Counted from the first letter of the stretch, positions 1 to 6,473 are shown. The stretch: 27,244 nucleotides of DNA from Ruminococcaceae bacterium UBA2854 (GCA_002350765.1 DEFK01000025.1:26859-54102), one strand, 5' to 3'. The notes: generated by a model not told the origin, from the sequence alone. Made by a program: numbers and translations.

Positions 1-29
1 CGACGAGCTACCAACTGCTCTACTCCGCG
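1..29 (-). tRNA. Initiator tRNA-Met (fMet), 5' part only, cut by window edge
   Basis: Read on the minus strand, the sequence from 29 down to 1 gives an acceptor strand CGCGGAG, then TA, a D stem GAGC, the D loop AGTTGGTA, the closing GCTC, and GTCG. This matches the first 29 or so bases of a bacterial tRNA. The 5' CGCGG start and the G-TCG after the D stem are typical of initiator tRNA-Met, whose first base does not pair with A72. The anticodon lies outside the window, so the initiator identity is inferred. A perfect promoter lies just upstream. Confidence 0.72.
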
Positions 30-48
30 ATGTCTTTATTGTAAATCT

Positions 49-77
49 ATTATAGCGTACTTATATGCTTTTGTCAA
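49..77 (-). promoter_or_regulatory. Sigma-A promoter of the tRNA
   Basis: On the minus strand there is TTGACA (72-77), a 17-base spacer and TATAAT (49-54). This is an exact consensus match, and the predicted start lies about 12 bases upstream of the mature tRNA 5' end. The strength suits a stable RNA gene. Confidence 0.85.
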
Positions 78-136
78 GTGTATTTACCTGTAATGTTTTG
101 TCGAATAGAAAAATTCACTAAATTTTGCGAATAAAA

Positions 137-166
137 TTGATTTTTTACCGATAGTTGTGTTATACT
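137..166 (+). promoter_or_regulatory. Probable metG promoter
   Basis: TTGATT (137-142), an 18-base spacer and TATACT (161-166) give a predicted start about 35 bases upstream of the metG start codon. The leader is too short for a T-box, and no T-box sequence is present. Confidence 0.6.
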
Positions 167-207
167 TAATCCGTATATTATATTTATAGTTTTATGGAGT
201 GGTAAAT

Positions 208-2172
208 ATGTGTAAAAATTGTAAAGGAAAGCCTTATTATATTACAACAGCTATCGCGTATACCTCGCGTAAGCCGCATATCGGCAACAGCTACGAGATA
301 GTTCTTACCGACGCTATCGCGCGCTATAAGCGTATGCTCGGATATGATGTCTTTTTCCAGACAGGTACTGACGAGCATGGCCAGAAAATCGAGATGTACG
401 CCCAGGCTGAGGGGTGTTCTCCGAAAGAGTATGTCGATAAGGTTGCGGGCGAGATTCGCGATATCTGCGATGTTCTCAACACTTCCTACGATTATTTTAT
501 CCGTACTACCGATGAAAAGCACGAAAAGACTGTGCAAAAGATTTTTAAGAAGCTCTATGAGCAGGGCGATATATATAAGGGAAGCTACGAGGGCTTATAC
601 TGTACTCCGTGTGAAAGCTTCTGGACGGAAAGCCAGCTTGTTGACGGCAAATGCCCCGATTGCGGTCGTGAGGTAAAAGCCGCTAAGGAGGAAGCTTATT
701 TCTTAAAGCTTTCTAAATATCAGAAACAGCTCGAGGAATATATCGAGTCGCGTCCTGACTTTATCTATCCCGAAAGCCGTAAAAAAGAAATGCTCAATAA
801 CTTTATTAAACCCGGGCTCCAGGATTTATGCGTATCGCGTACAAGCTTTAAGTGGGGTATTCCTGTCGATTTCGACGAGGGTCACGTTGTGTACGTATGG
901 ATTGACGCGCTTTCTAACTATATAACCTCGTTAGGCTATGATCCCGACGGAAGCTCCGATATGTATAAAAAATACTGGCCCGCGGACGCGCATATTATCG
1001 GTAAGGATATCGTGCGTTTCCATACTATCTACTGGCCGATTATGCTTATGGCTTTAGGCGAGCCTTTGCCTAAGCAGGTTTACGGTCATCCTTGGCTTCT
1101 TTTCGGCGAGGATAAAATGAGCAAGAGCCGCGGAAACGTAATCTATGCGGACGAGCTTGTTAAGCTTATCGGCGTTGACGCGGTAAGATATTACCTGCTT
1201 TCCGAGATGCCTTTCGCGAGCGACGGTTCTATTACGTACGAAACTATTATCGAGCGGTTTAATTCCGATTTAGCCAATACCCTCGGAAACCTCGTTAACC
1301 GCACGATCGCTATGAATAATAAATACTTCGGCGGCGTTATTCAGCAACCGAACGTTGCTGAGCCTGTTGACGACGAGTTAAAGCAGTTCTGTTTCGATAC
1401 CGTTAAGAAGGTTGACGAGCATATCAACGCGTTCCATATGAGCGACGCTGTCGAGGCGGTTATCAACCTCGCTAAACGTTGTAACAAGTATATTGACGAA
1501 ACCACACCCTGGGTACTCGCTAAGGACGAGAGTAAGCTCGAAAGGCTCGGCACCGTGCTTTATAATCTCTTAGAGGCTATCCGTTTTGTGGCTGTGTTGA
1601 TCGAGCCGTTTATGCCCGATACGAGCAAGGCGATTTTAGCGCAGATGAATTGTGATGAAAAATCCTACGACAGCTTAGAGAGCTTCGGCGCCGTTAAGGC
1701 GGGCGAAAAGGTAGGGGAGGCTACTCCGATTTTCGCGAGAATCGATCCCGAAAAGCTCTACGCCGAGATAGAAGAAATGCAGAAGGCAAGCGCCGAGAAT
1801 GAGCAGACTATCGAGGAAGTTGCCGAGGAGACGATTGAGAAAATCGCTCCCGAAATTTCTATCGACGATTTCGCCAAGGTTGATATGAGAGTCGGCGAGG
1901 TTAAGGCGTGTGAAAAGGTTAAAAAGAGTAAAAAGCTTCTTAAATTTGATATAGACGACGGAATGGGCGGACGTACTATTGTAAGCGGAATCGCTCAGTA
2001 TTATAAGCCCGAGGAGTTAGTCGGCAAGAAGGTTATCTTTGTCGCTAACTTAAAGCCCGTAAAGCTCTGCGGAGTTGAGAGCCAGGGTATGATTCTCTCC
2101 GCCGAGTTCGGCGACAGTTTACAGGTTATTACCGTAGACGAGAATAAAATCAACGGAAGCAAACTTTGTTAA
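208..2172 (+). CDS. metG: Methionyl-tRNA synthetase
   Basis: This class I aminoacyl-tRNA synthetase charges tRNA-Met in the cytoplasm. The HIGH motif appears as HIGN at residues 24-27 and KMSKS at about 303-307. One zinc knuckle is formed by C132/C135 and C149/C152. The last 100 or so residues form an EMAP/Trbp111-like tRNA-binding domain (IDDFAKVDMRVGEV onward), the dimerising appendage found in long bacterial MetRS. At 654 residues the length is normal. I chose ATG 208 because GGAG (196-199) lies eight bases upstream. A GTG at 199 is in frame but overlaps that ribosome binding site. The gene is monocistronic: it has its own promoter and a terminator directly after the stop. Confidence 0.97.
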   Translation: MCKNCKGKPYYITTAIAYTSRKPHIGNSYEIVLTDAIARYKRMLGYDVFFQTGTDEHGQKIEMYAQAEGCSPKEYVDKVAGEIRDICDVLNTSYDYFIRTTDEKHEKTVQKIFKKLYEQGDIYKGSYEGLYCTPCESFWTESQLVDGKCPDCGREVKAAKEEAYFLKLSKYQKQLEEYIESRPDFIYPESRKKEMLNNFIKPGLQDLCVSRTSFKWGIPVDFDEGHVVYVWIDALSNYITSLGYDPDGSSDMYKKYWPADAHIIGKDIVRFHTIYWPIMLMALGEPLPKQVYGHPWLLFGEDKMSKSRGNVIYADELVKLIGVDAVRYYLLSEMPFASDGSITYETIIERFNSDLANTLGNLVNRTIAMNNKYFGGVIQQPNVAEPVDDELKQFCFDTVKKVDEHINAFHMSDAVEAVINLAKRCNKYIDETTPWVLAKDESKLERLGTVLYNLLEAIRFVAVLIEPFMPDTSKAILAQMNCDEKSYDSLESFGAVKAGEKVGEATPIFARIDPEKLYAEIEEMQKASAENEQTIEEVAEETIEKIAPEISIDDFAKVDMRVGEVKACEKVKKSKKLLKFDIDDGMGGRTIVSGIAQYYKPEELVGKKVIFVANLKPVKLCGVESQGMILSAEFGDSLQVITVDENKINGSKLC

Positions 2173-2177
2173 AATAA

Positions 2178-2203
2178 GCGGGGCTTCGGCTCCGCATTTT
2201 TTT
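2178..2203 (+). terminator. Intrinsic terminator of metG
   Basis: GCGGGGC and GCTCCGC form a 7-bp stem with one G-U pair around a TTCG tetraloop. The run ATTTTTTT follows immediately. The hairpin begins five bases after the metG stop. Confidence 0.88.
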
Positions 2204-2252
2204 AGTTAAGAGTTAAGAATTAAGAGTTAAGAATTAAGAATTAATAGTTAAG
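2204..2252. repeat. Tandem heptamer array (AGTTAAG type), copy A
   Basis: Seven consecutive 7-base units of the form A(G/A)TTAA(G/T) sit directly after the metG terminator. The unit length is not a multiple of three and no reading frame runs through. Similar heptamers recur at 2296-2323 and 9077-9139. Confidence 0.85.
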
Positions 2253-2431
2253 ATATGAAATTTATAGTACATAATACGTGCGGGGGATACGGTTTAGTTA
2301 AAAGTTAAAAGTTAAAAGGTAAAAAACTATATAGATGAACGTATCACAAGTCTCCAAAACTTCATAGGACATAATACGTACGGGGGATAGCACATTTAAG
2401 AGAGGAACTGAAAGTGATGACGAGGACACTT
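2253..2431. repeat. Dispersed intergenic repeat, copy A
   Basis: A first partial core (about 2257-2295, containing ACATAATACGTGCGGGGGAT) is followed by four heptamers (2296-2323, AGTTAAA/AGGTAAA). The main core then runs from 2324 to about 2431. The main core aligns almost without gaps to 9140-9247: both contain AAACTATATAGATGAAC, a TACGGGGGA block and CAGCACATTTAAGA or a close variant. The end of the core (2412-2431) runs into the start codons of tatD. I see no promoter of normal form in it. Confidence 0.8.
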
Positions 2432-3193
2432 AAAAATATTTTTGACGCGCATTGTCATTATGATGACGATTGGTTCGACGAGGATAGGGAGGAGCTTTTA
2501 AAGGCTTTGCCTGATTACGGCGTCGTCGGAGCAATATGCAACGCCGTGGATTTACTCTCGGCGGAGGTTATAAAGGACTACGCCGAAGAATATCCGTATA
2601 TTTATTATACCGCGGGATTTCATCCCGAAAATCTGGAAAATATCCCCGAGAACTATAGAGAGGGTATAGCCCGTTTTCTTAATCATAAAAAATGCGTCGC
2701 GATAGGGGAAATCGGTCTTGATTATCATTGGGATATTCCTAAGGATTTACAGCTTAGAGTGTTTGAGGAACAGCTTATACTTGCGAAAGAGCTTGACGTT
2801 CCCGTGGTAGTTCACGACCGCGAGGCTCACGGCGATACTATGGAGCTTTTAAGAAAGTATAAACCGAAAGGGCTTATGCACTGCTTCAGCGGAAGCGTTG
2901 AGCTTATGCGTGAGGTTATGAAGCTCGGAATGAGTATCAGCCTCGGCGGAGTGGTTACGTTCAAAAACGCCCGCCATAGCGTAGACTGCGCGCGCGAGGT
3001 CCCTGTAGACAGGCTTTTGCTCGAAACGGACGCGCCGTATATGAGCCCTGTGCCGTTCAGGGGTAAGCGTAACGACAGCCGAAATATCGCCTATGTCGCC
3101 GAGAAAATCGCCGAGGTTCGCGGTATGGACGCGCAGGAGCTTTTAGATATAACAGCGGAAAACACTAAAAAATTATTTAATATAGGAGATTAA
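2417..3193 (+). CDS. tatD: TatD-family metal-dependent hydrolase / DNase
   Basis: This is a TIM-barrel metallohydrolase of the TatD family, whose members have 3'-5' exonuclease and deoxyribonuclease activity. The metal ligands are visible: HxH in DAHCHYDD near the N-terminus, the glutamate of GEIGLDYHWD, the histidine of VVHDRE, the histidine of MHCFSGS and the aspartate of LLETDAPYM. The length of about 258 residues is usual. Start choice is uncertain: GTG 2414 and ATG 2417 are adjacent, both served by the AGAGGA at 2401-2406. The short N-terminal addition (MTRTLKN) is encoded by the end of a dispersed repeat, so the original start may have been displaced. TatD often follows metG in Firmicutes, as here. 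The stop overlaps the ribosome binding site of the next gene. Confidence 0.9.
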   Translation: MTRTLKNIFDAHCHYDDDWFDEDREELLKALPDYGVVGAICNAVDLLSAEVIKDYAEEYPYIYYTAGFHPENLENIPENYREGIARFLNHKKCVAIGEIGLDYHWDIPKDLQLRVFEEQLILAKELDVPVVVHDREAHGDTMELLRKYKPKGLMHCFSGSVELMREVMKLGMSISLGGVVTFKNARHSVDCAREVPVDRLLLETDAPYMSPVPFRGKRNDSRNIAYVAEKIAEVRGMDAQELLDITAENTKKLFNIGD

Positions 3194-3196
3194 GCT

Positions 3197-4339
3197 ATGA
3201 AAAAATTTCTATTAATTCTAACAGCGGCGGCTTTAGCTGTTGCGGCGCTGGCGTCATGCTCGCAGGAAAAAGAAGGTCATAAAATCTATATCCGCGACGA
3301 TTTCGCGGCGGAGAATTTAAAGGCTGTGTTCCTTAACTCAAAATCAGGAGTAAAAGAAACCGTCGAGCCTGAAAAGCTCGACGAGAGTGAGGAGTATACT
3401 ACCTATTCGGTTATAGGAGATAATAAAAAATACGACAGGCTTATTATTAAATCCGACGACGAGGAGAGTATCCAGCTCGCGTTTAATACTTACGTAAACG
3501 GCTGGCATCTTTCGTCTTACGGAGCGATTCCGTTTACATACGGCGAAAAAGAGGAGGACGTAGTCGATTACGCGATAAAAACCTTTAAATACGATAAAAA
3601 TGAAGATAAGAATATCTATATCTTTACTCCCAAGGGTTATAAAAAGGATTCCAAGAAGAAGTATCCCGTTATTTATATGACGGACGGTCAGAATCTTTTT
3701 GAGAAAGGCGCTACTTCGCACGGTTGCTGGAATGTCGCCGAAAGCGTGCGCGCTATGCAGAAGAATACAGGCAAGAGCGCGATTATCGTAGGAATAGACG
3801 ACGGTACCGCTAACCGTGACAGCGAGCTTACTCCGAATATCGGTAAGGTTGTAGATACGAGCGAAGTTGACGGCGGTAATTTCGAGAACGGCACAGGTAA
3901 GTTTTACAGCGATTTTGTTGTTAATAAGGTTATGCCGTATATCGAGAAGAATTATAACGTATATAAGGACAGAAAGCATACCGCTATCGCGGGAAGCTCC
4001 TCGGGCGGTATCGAGAGTTTTTATATCGGAATGGAGCATCCCGATAAATTCGGTACTATCGGAGCGCTTTCGCCAGCGTTCGGACTTTATACCGACGAAA
4101 CCTGGGTTAAATATCTTAAATCCAAGGATTTGAAGAATAAACCCTTCGTTTATATTTATAACGGAAACGCCGATAAGCTCGAACAGTATCTTAAAATCGG
4201 CGCCGAGAGTATGCCTTCTAATCTTAAAAAGGTAGGATATACCGATAAGAATTACGCCTTAAAGCTTTACGATAAGGGCTTGCATACTGAGAAATACTGG
4301 AGAGCGGTATTCCCTGAGTTTTTGAAGTATTTTATTTAA
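3197..4339 (+). CDS. Secreted lipoprotein esterase of the esterase D / CE1-like alpha/beta-hydrolase family
   Basis: The protein starts with a lipoprotein signal peptide, a hydrophobic stretch ending in LASC with the lipidated cysteine at about residue 21. It should therefore sit on the outer face of the membrane. Residues of about 25-120 form a beta-rich N-terminal region that I do not recognise. The rest is a putative-esterase (PF00756-type) alpha/beta-hydrolase with a nucleophile elbow GSSSG, serine at about 268. The likely acid is D326 (NGNADKL) and the likely base H363 (KGLHTEKYW). Relatives include feruloyl and acetyl-xylan esterases and enterochelin esterase, so the substrate is open; removal of esters from plant polysaccharide would suit a gut clostridium. 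The ribosome binding site AGGAG (3184-3188) lies inside the end of tatD, so the two genes are co-transcribed. Confidence 0.85.
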   Translation: MKKFLLILTAAALAVAALASCSQEKEGHKIYIRDDFAAENLKAVFLNSKSGVKETVEPEKLDESEEYTTYSVIGDNKKYDRLIIKSDDEESIQLAFNTYVNGWHLSSYGAIPFTYGEKEEDVVDYAIKTFKYDKNEDKNIYIFTPKGYKKDSKKKYPVIYMTDGQNLFEKGATSHGCWNVAESVRAMQKNTGKSAIIVGIDDGTANRDSELTPNIGKVVDTSEVDGGNFENGTGKFYSDFVVNKVMPYIEKNYNVYKDRKHTAIAGSSSGGIESFYIGMEHPDKFGTIGALSPAFGLYTDETWVKYLKSKDLKNKPFVYIYNGNADKLEQYLKIGAESMPSNLKKVGYTDKNYALKLYDKGLHTEKYWRAVFPEFLKYFI

Positions 4340-4386
4340 TTATACACGCTTTTGGTAAATGTGTATAAAAACCACGTATAAAGTTT

Positions 4387-4430
4387 GTGAATAATTCAGG
4401 CTTCTCAAGTTTGAATTATTCACATTTTTT
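4387..4430 (+). terminator. Intrinsic terminator after the esterase gene
   Basis: The perfect 12-bp inverted repeat GTGAATAATTCA / TGAATTATTCAC has a 13-base loop that can itself pair CTT with AAG. ATTTTTT follows. Its 3' arm overlaps the probable -35 element of the next gene. Confidence 0.85.
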
Positions 4431-4439
4431 AGATAAAAT
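4411..4439 (+). promoter_or_regulatory. Probable promoter of the LRR-dockerin gene
   Basis: TTGAAT (4411-4416), a 17-base spacer and TAAAAT (4434-4439) lie about 40 bases upstream of the start codon. The -35 element lies within the descending arm of the upstream terminator. Confidence 0.5.
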
Positions 4440-4479
4440 ACTATTAAAGAACAATTGTATTTAGATGGAGGTATTTACT

Positions 4480-5538
4480 ATGAAGTTTATGAAGTTAAAA
4501 AAGTTTCTATCTTTGTTTCTTGTAGTTTTAGTATGTGTTTCTGTTTGTTCTGTAAATGTATACGCAAAAACAACAGATAAAATAAAAACATCTATTAGTC
4601 ATTTAACCTCAAAAGATGGGCTTTGGCAATACGACGCAGACTTTGAAGAAGGTCTTGCTTACTTAAAAAAATATTACGGTACAGAAAAAATACTCACATT
4701 ACCGACAGAAATTGATGGTAATCATATAAATGCTGTAGATAGTTTGGACAATACATATGTTGAACACATCACTATACCAAGACAATACGTCGAATTTTAT
4801 GCTTACGCATTTGAAGGATGTACAAATTTAAGAACAGTTGAGTTTTCGCAAGAATATACTTCTGGTTGGACAATAAAAAGGTTTGATCCAGGTTGTTTTC
4901 GTAATTGCAAAAAACTCGAATCAGTTGTAATGCCTAATATGTTAGACGGAAAAAAGACGTATAATATGCAGTTAAGAGATTGGGTCGAAGGTGGAGAAAT
5001 ACCTAGCAGCACATTTAAAGGCTGTTCAAGTTTAACTAATGTTACTTTTCCTGAGAACTTAACACAAATCGGTAATGATGTATTTAACGGATGCACCTCA
5101 ATTGAAAAGATTGTTATACCCGAGGGTGTTGTTTCAATTTATTCCGGGGCTTTTGCTAATACTCCTTCGTTAAAAACGTTAGTGTTACCTGATTCTCTCG
5201 GAGAAAAAGGTTTAAATGGTACCTTTAATGGCGTAAGTAAAGATTTGAATGTTGTATGCAGTCCAGGAAGCGCAGTAGAAAAAGAGGTACAGTATTTAAA
5301 CGAATGGGCACCGGAAACATATTCAATTACATCTGTTTCTTCTGTAGACACAGATGTAGAAGGAGATATAAACAGAGACCAAAAATTCAACATAAAAGAC
5401 GTTACTTGGTATCAGAAATATCTTGTAAAACTATTAGATAATGTTTGTGTCAACGAACTAAAACTTGATTTTAACAATGACGGAAAACAGAATATTTTAG
5501 ATTGTACAGCTATGCAAAAAGCATTAGCAAAAGGATAA
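4480..5538 (+). CDS. Secreted leucine-rich-repeat (BspA type) protein with a C-terminal dockerin
   Basis: A signal peptide (basic start, hydrophobic core, cleavage after VYA) precedes an array of BspA/LRR_5-type repeats. Recognisable units contain AFEGCTNLRTVEF, CFRNCKKLESVVMP, TFKGCSSLTNVTFP and VFNGCTSIEKIVIP. The last 60 or so residues form a type I-like dockerin with two calcium loops, DINRDQKFNIKD and DFNNDGKQNILD. Dockerins bind cohesins on scaffoldins, so the protein probably attaches to a cell-surface or cellulosome-like complex and uses the LRR part for binding. ATG 4480 is chosen because GGAGG (4467-4471) is eight bases upstream; an in-frame ATG at 4465 overlaps that site. The gene is clearly more AT-rich than its neighbours and has its own promoter and terminator, which suggests a separately acquired unit. 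Confidence 0.85.
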   Translation: MKFMKLKKFLSLFLVVLVCVSVCSVNVYAKTTDKIKTSISHLTSKDGLWQYDADFEEGLAYLKKYYGTEKILTLPTEIDGNHINAVDSLDNTYVEHITIPRQYVEFYAYAFEGCTNLRTVEFSQEYTSGWTIKRFDPGCFRNCKKLESVVMPNMLDGKKTYNMQLRDWVEGGEIPSSTFKGCSSLTNVTFPENLTQIGNDVFNGCTSIEKIVIPEGVVSIYSGAFANTPSLKTLVLPDSLGEKGLNGTFNGVSKDLNVVCSPGSAVEKEVQYLNEWAPETYSITSVSSVDTDVEGDINRDQKFNIKDVTWYQKYLVKLLDNVCVNELKLDFNNDGKQNILDCTAMQKALAKG

Positions 5539-5576
5539 AAAATTGAGCGGCTCAATAAGTTGAGCCGCTCATAGTT
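5534..5576. terminator. Bidirectional terminator between the LRR-dockerin gene and nrdR
   Basis: The perfect 12-bp stem TGAGCGGCTCAA / TTGAGCCGCTCA (5544-5555 and 5560-5571) has a TAAG loop. An A-rich run lies on the left, which becomes a U-tract for minus-strand transcripts, and TAGTTTTAT lies on the right. It serves both convergent genes. Confidence 0.85.
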
Positions 5577-6032
5577 TTATTTCTCTTTTAACAGCTTGTT
5601 AAGCTCGTCCATAAAGGTTTCGATATCCTTGAACGAACGGTAAACCGAGGCGAAACGTACGTAGCTTACCTCGTCTACGTCTTTAAGCTCCTTCATCGCG
5701 AGCTCGCCGATTTGCTCGGTTGTTACCTCGCGGTCAAGGCTCGATTGAACCTTACTTTCGATATTGTTAACTATTTCCTCGATTTTATCTATAGAAACGG
5801 GACGCTTCTCGCACGCGCGCACAAGACCGTTGGTGAGCTTGTTTCTGTCGAAGCTCTCGCGGCTTTTATCCCTCTTAACTACGATAACGGGAACGGTTTC
5901 GATAATCTCGTGAGTTGTAAATCTTTTGCCGCATTTAAGACATTCTCTGCGGCGTCTTATACGTTCGCTGTCGTCAGCGGAACGCGAGTCTATTACCTTG
6001 GACTCAGTATAAGCGCAAAACGGACATTTCAT
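5577..6032 (-). CDS. nrdR: Transcriptional repressor NrdR of ribonucleotide reductase genes
   Basis: NrdR represses ribonucleotide reductase operons according to ATP/dATP state. The N-terminal zinc ribbon is visible as CPFC near the start and CLKCGKRF about 30 residues later, with the basic RIRRRREC stretch between. The ATP-cone domain follows (VIVVKRDKSRESFDRNKL onward). At 151 residues from ATG 6032 the length is typical, and the start MKCPFC is the family start. An in-frame GTG at 6041 overlaps the AGGGG ribosome binding site and is rejected. A good promoter with a sequence matching the NrdR-box core lies upstream, so autoregulation is plausible. Confidence 0.96.
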   Translation of the reverse strand: MKCPFCAYTESKVIDSRSADDSERIRRRRECLKCGKRFTTHEIIETVPVIVVKRDKSRESFDRNKLTNGLVRACEKRPVSIDKIEEIVNNIESKVQSSLDREVTTEQIGELAMKELKDVDEVSYVRFASVYRSFKDIETFMDELNKLLKEK

Positions 6033-6074
6033 TTCATACACCCCTAAATATTGGATTCATATTTCAGTAAAAGC

Positions 6075-6103
6075 ATTATACCACAATATATAGAATATTG
6101 CAA
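6075..6103 (-). promoter_or_regulatory. nrdR promoter with candidate NrdR box
   Basis: On the minus strand there is TTGCAA (6098-6103), a 17-base spacer and TATAAT (6075-6080). The spacer contains CTATATATTG followed by TG (minus strand of 6084-6093). This matches the known NrdR-box core CWATATATWG at all ten positions. I did not find a clear second box at a helical-repeat distance. Confidence 0.7.
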
Positions 6104-6138
6104 GATGTATTTAGTGGTAAGTGAGAAACTTATTTTTA

Positions 6139-6167
6139 TTGACAATATAGAACATATGTATTATAAT
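6139..6167 (+). promoter_or_regulatory. Toxin mRNA promoter (perfect consensus)
   Basis: TTGACA (6139-6144), a 17-base spacer and TATAAT (6162-6167) form an exact sigma-A consensus. The predicted start is at about 6174, giving a leader of about 75 bases before the small open reading frame. Confidence 0.88.
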
Positions 6168-6173
6168 GATTCT

Positions 6174-6248
6174 TAAGGAGTTGTCCTAATACACAAGCGG
6201 TTAGCCTTCTTCTCCTAGTGTCTTTTTTACAAAAGGAAAGGAGGTGGT
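6174..6248 (+). promoter_or_regulatory. Structured 5' leader of the toxin mRNA with a sequestered Shine-Dalgarno
   Basis: CTTCTTCTCCT (6206-6216) can pair with AGGAAAGGAGG (6234-6244) at ten of eleven positions, counting two G-U pairs. This would bury the very strong AAAGGAGGTG ribosome binding site. A small hairpin AGGA-GTTG-TCCT (6176-6187) lies at the extreme 5' end. CGGTTAGCCTTC (6198-6209) is complementary, with one G-U pair, to GAAGGCTGACCG (6378-6389) at the 3' end of the locus. Confidence 0.65.
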
Positions 6249-6329
6249 ATGATGGCATCTCTCGAAGTTATACTTATAATTCTTTTATTGGTAGCTTTGG
6301 AGGAAGTCATAAAATACATAAAAAAATAA
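6249..6329 (+). CDS. Candidate type I toxin: small single-membrane-span peptide
   Basis: A 26-codon frame starts with two adjacent ATGs (6249, 6252). ATG 6252 is seven bases from AGGAGG and is the likelier start, giving 25 residues. The peptide has a short polar start (MMASLE), a hydrophobic core VILIILLLVAL, then EEV and a lysine-rich tail ending IKYIKK. One transmembrane span with a basic C-terminus is the typical plan of Fst, TxpA, BsrG and holin-like type I toxins. The stop codon lies within the stem of the terminator, as in fst. I cannot assign it to a named family by sequence alone; the call rests mainly on locus architecture (two perfect promoters, convergent antisense RNA, buried ribosome binding site). 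Confidence 0.72.
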   Translation: MMASLEVILIILLLVALEEVIKYIKK

Positions 6330-6413
6330 CCGCCTCAAGCCCAAACGAGTAACGGTTATTTTTAATTAACTTTCTCGGAAGGCTGACCGTGTTTAGGTCA
6401 ACTCCGATTTTCT
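6320..6413 (-). ncRNA. Candidate antitoxin antisense RNA (about 95 nt)
   Basis: The RNA is predicted from a perfect minus-strand promoter (6420-6448) to the shared terminator. It would contain a 5' hairpin (TCGGA/TCCGA and TGACC/GGTCA arms, 6375-6407) and the terminator hairpin. It is fully complementary to the 3' part of the toxin mRNA, including the last few codons and the stop. The ends are inferred from the promoter and terminator and have not been observed. Confidence 0.7.
6322..6363. terminator. Bidirectional terminator shared by toxin mRNA and antisense RNA
   Basis: The perfect 11-bp stem AAAAATAACCG (6322-6332) / CGGTTATTTTT (6353-6363) also has an inner CTC/GAG pairing. Rightward transcripts end in TTTTT. 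Leftward transcripts end in a run of seven T on the minus strand. The toxin TAA lies in its left arm. Confidence 0.85.
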
Positions 6414-6419
6414 ATTTTT

Positions 6420-6448
6420 ATTATAAGCTTAATCTGCGATTTTGTCAA
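6420..6448 (-). promoter_or_regulatory. Antisense RNA promoter (perfect consensus)
   Basis: On the minus strand there is TTGACA (6443-6448), a 17-base spacer and TATAAT (6420-6425). It lies 26 bases downstream of the rnhA stop on the same strand, with no terminator between. Confidence 0.88.
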
Positions 6449-6473
6449 CAGTAACAGTAAGTAATACTATGTA

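Noticed and set aside
199..207. GTG 199 as the metG start
   Set aside because: It overlaps the GGAG ribosome binding site that serves ATG 208. The same reasoning rejects ATG 4465 (LRR gene), GTG 6041 (nrdR), GTG 19946 (aspS), GTG 23493 (gatB) and GTG 26512 (comM).
80..207. T-box or S-box riboswitch before metG
   Set aside because: The leader predicted from the promoter is only about 35 bases and has no T-box sequence, specifier stem or SAM-riboswitch-like stems.
2204..2323. CRISPR array from the repeated AGTTAAG units
   Set aside because: The units are seven bases long and directly adjacent, with no spacers; they are simple tandem repeats.
3344..4039. Open frame of 231 codons on the minus strand inside the esterase gene
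   Set aside because: It is wholly antisense to a gene with a signal peptide, a clear fold and a catalytic triad; it has no convincing ribosome binding site or recognisable domain. The codon habits of this genome often leave the opposite strand open.
6322..6410. Two ordinary tandem terminators of rnhA and nothing more
   Set aside because: rnhA ends at 6474 and a perfect minus-strand promoter lies between it and these hairpins; the small frame, the second promoter and the leader pairings need another explanation.
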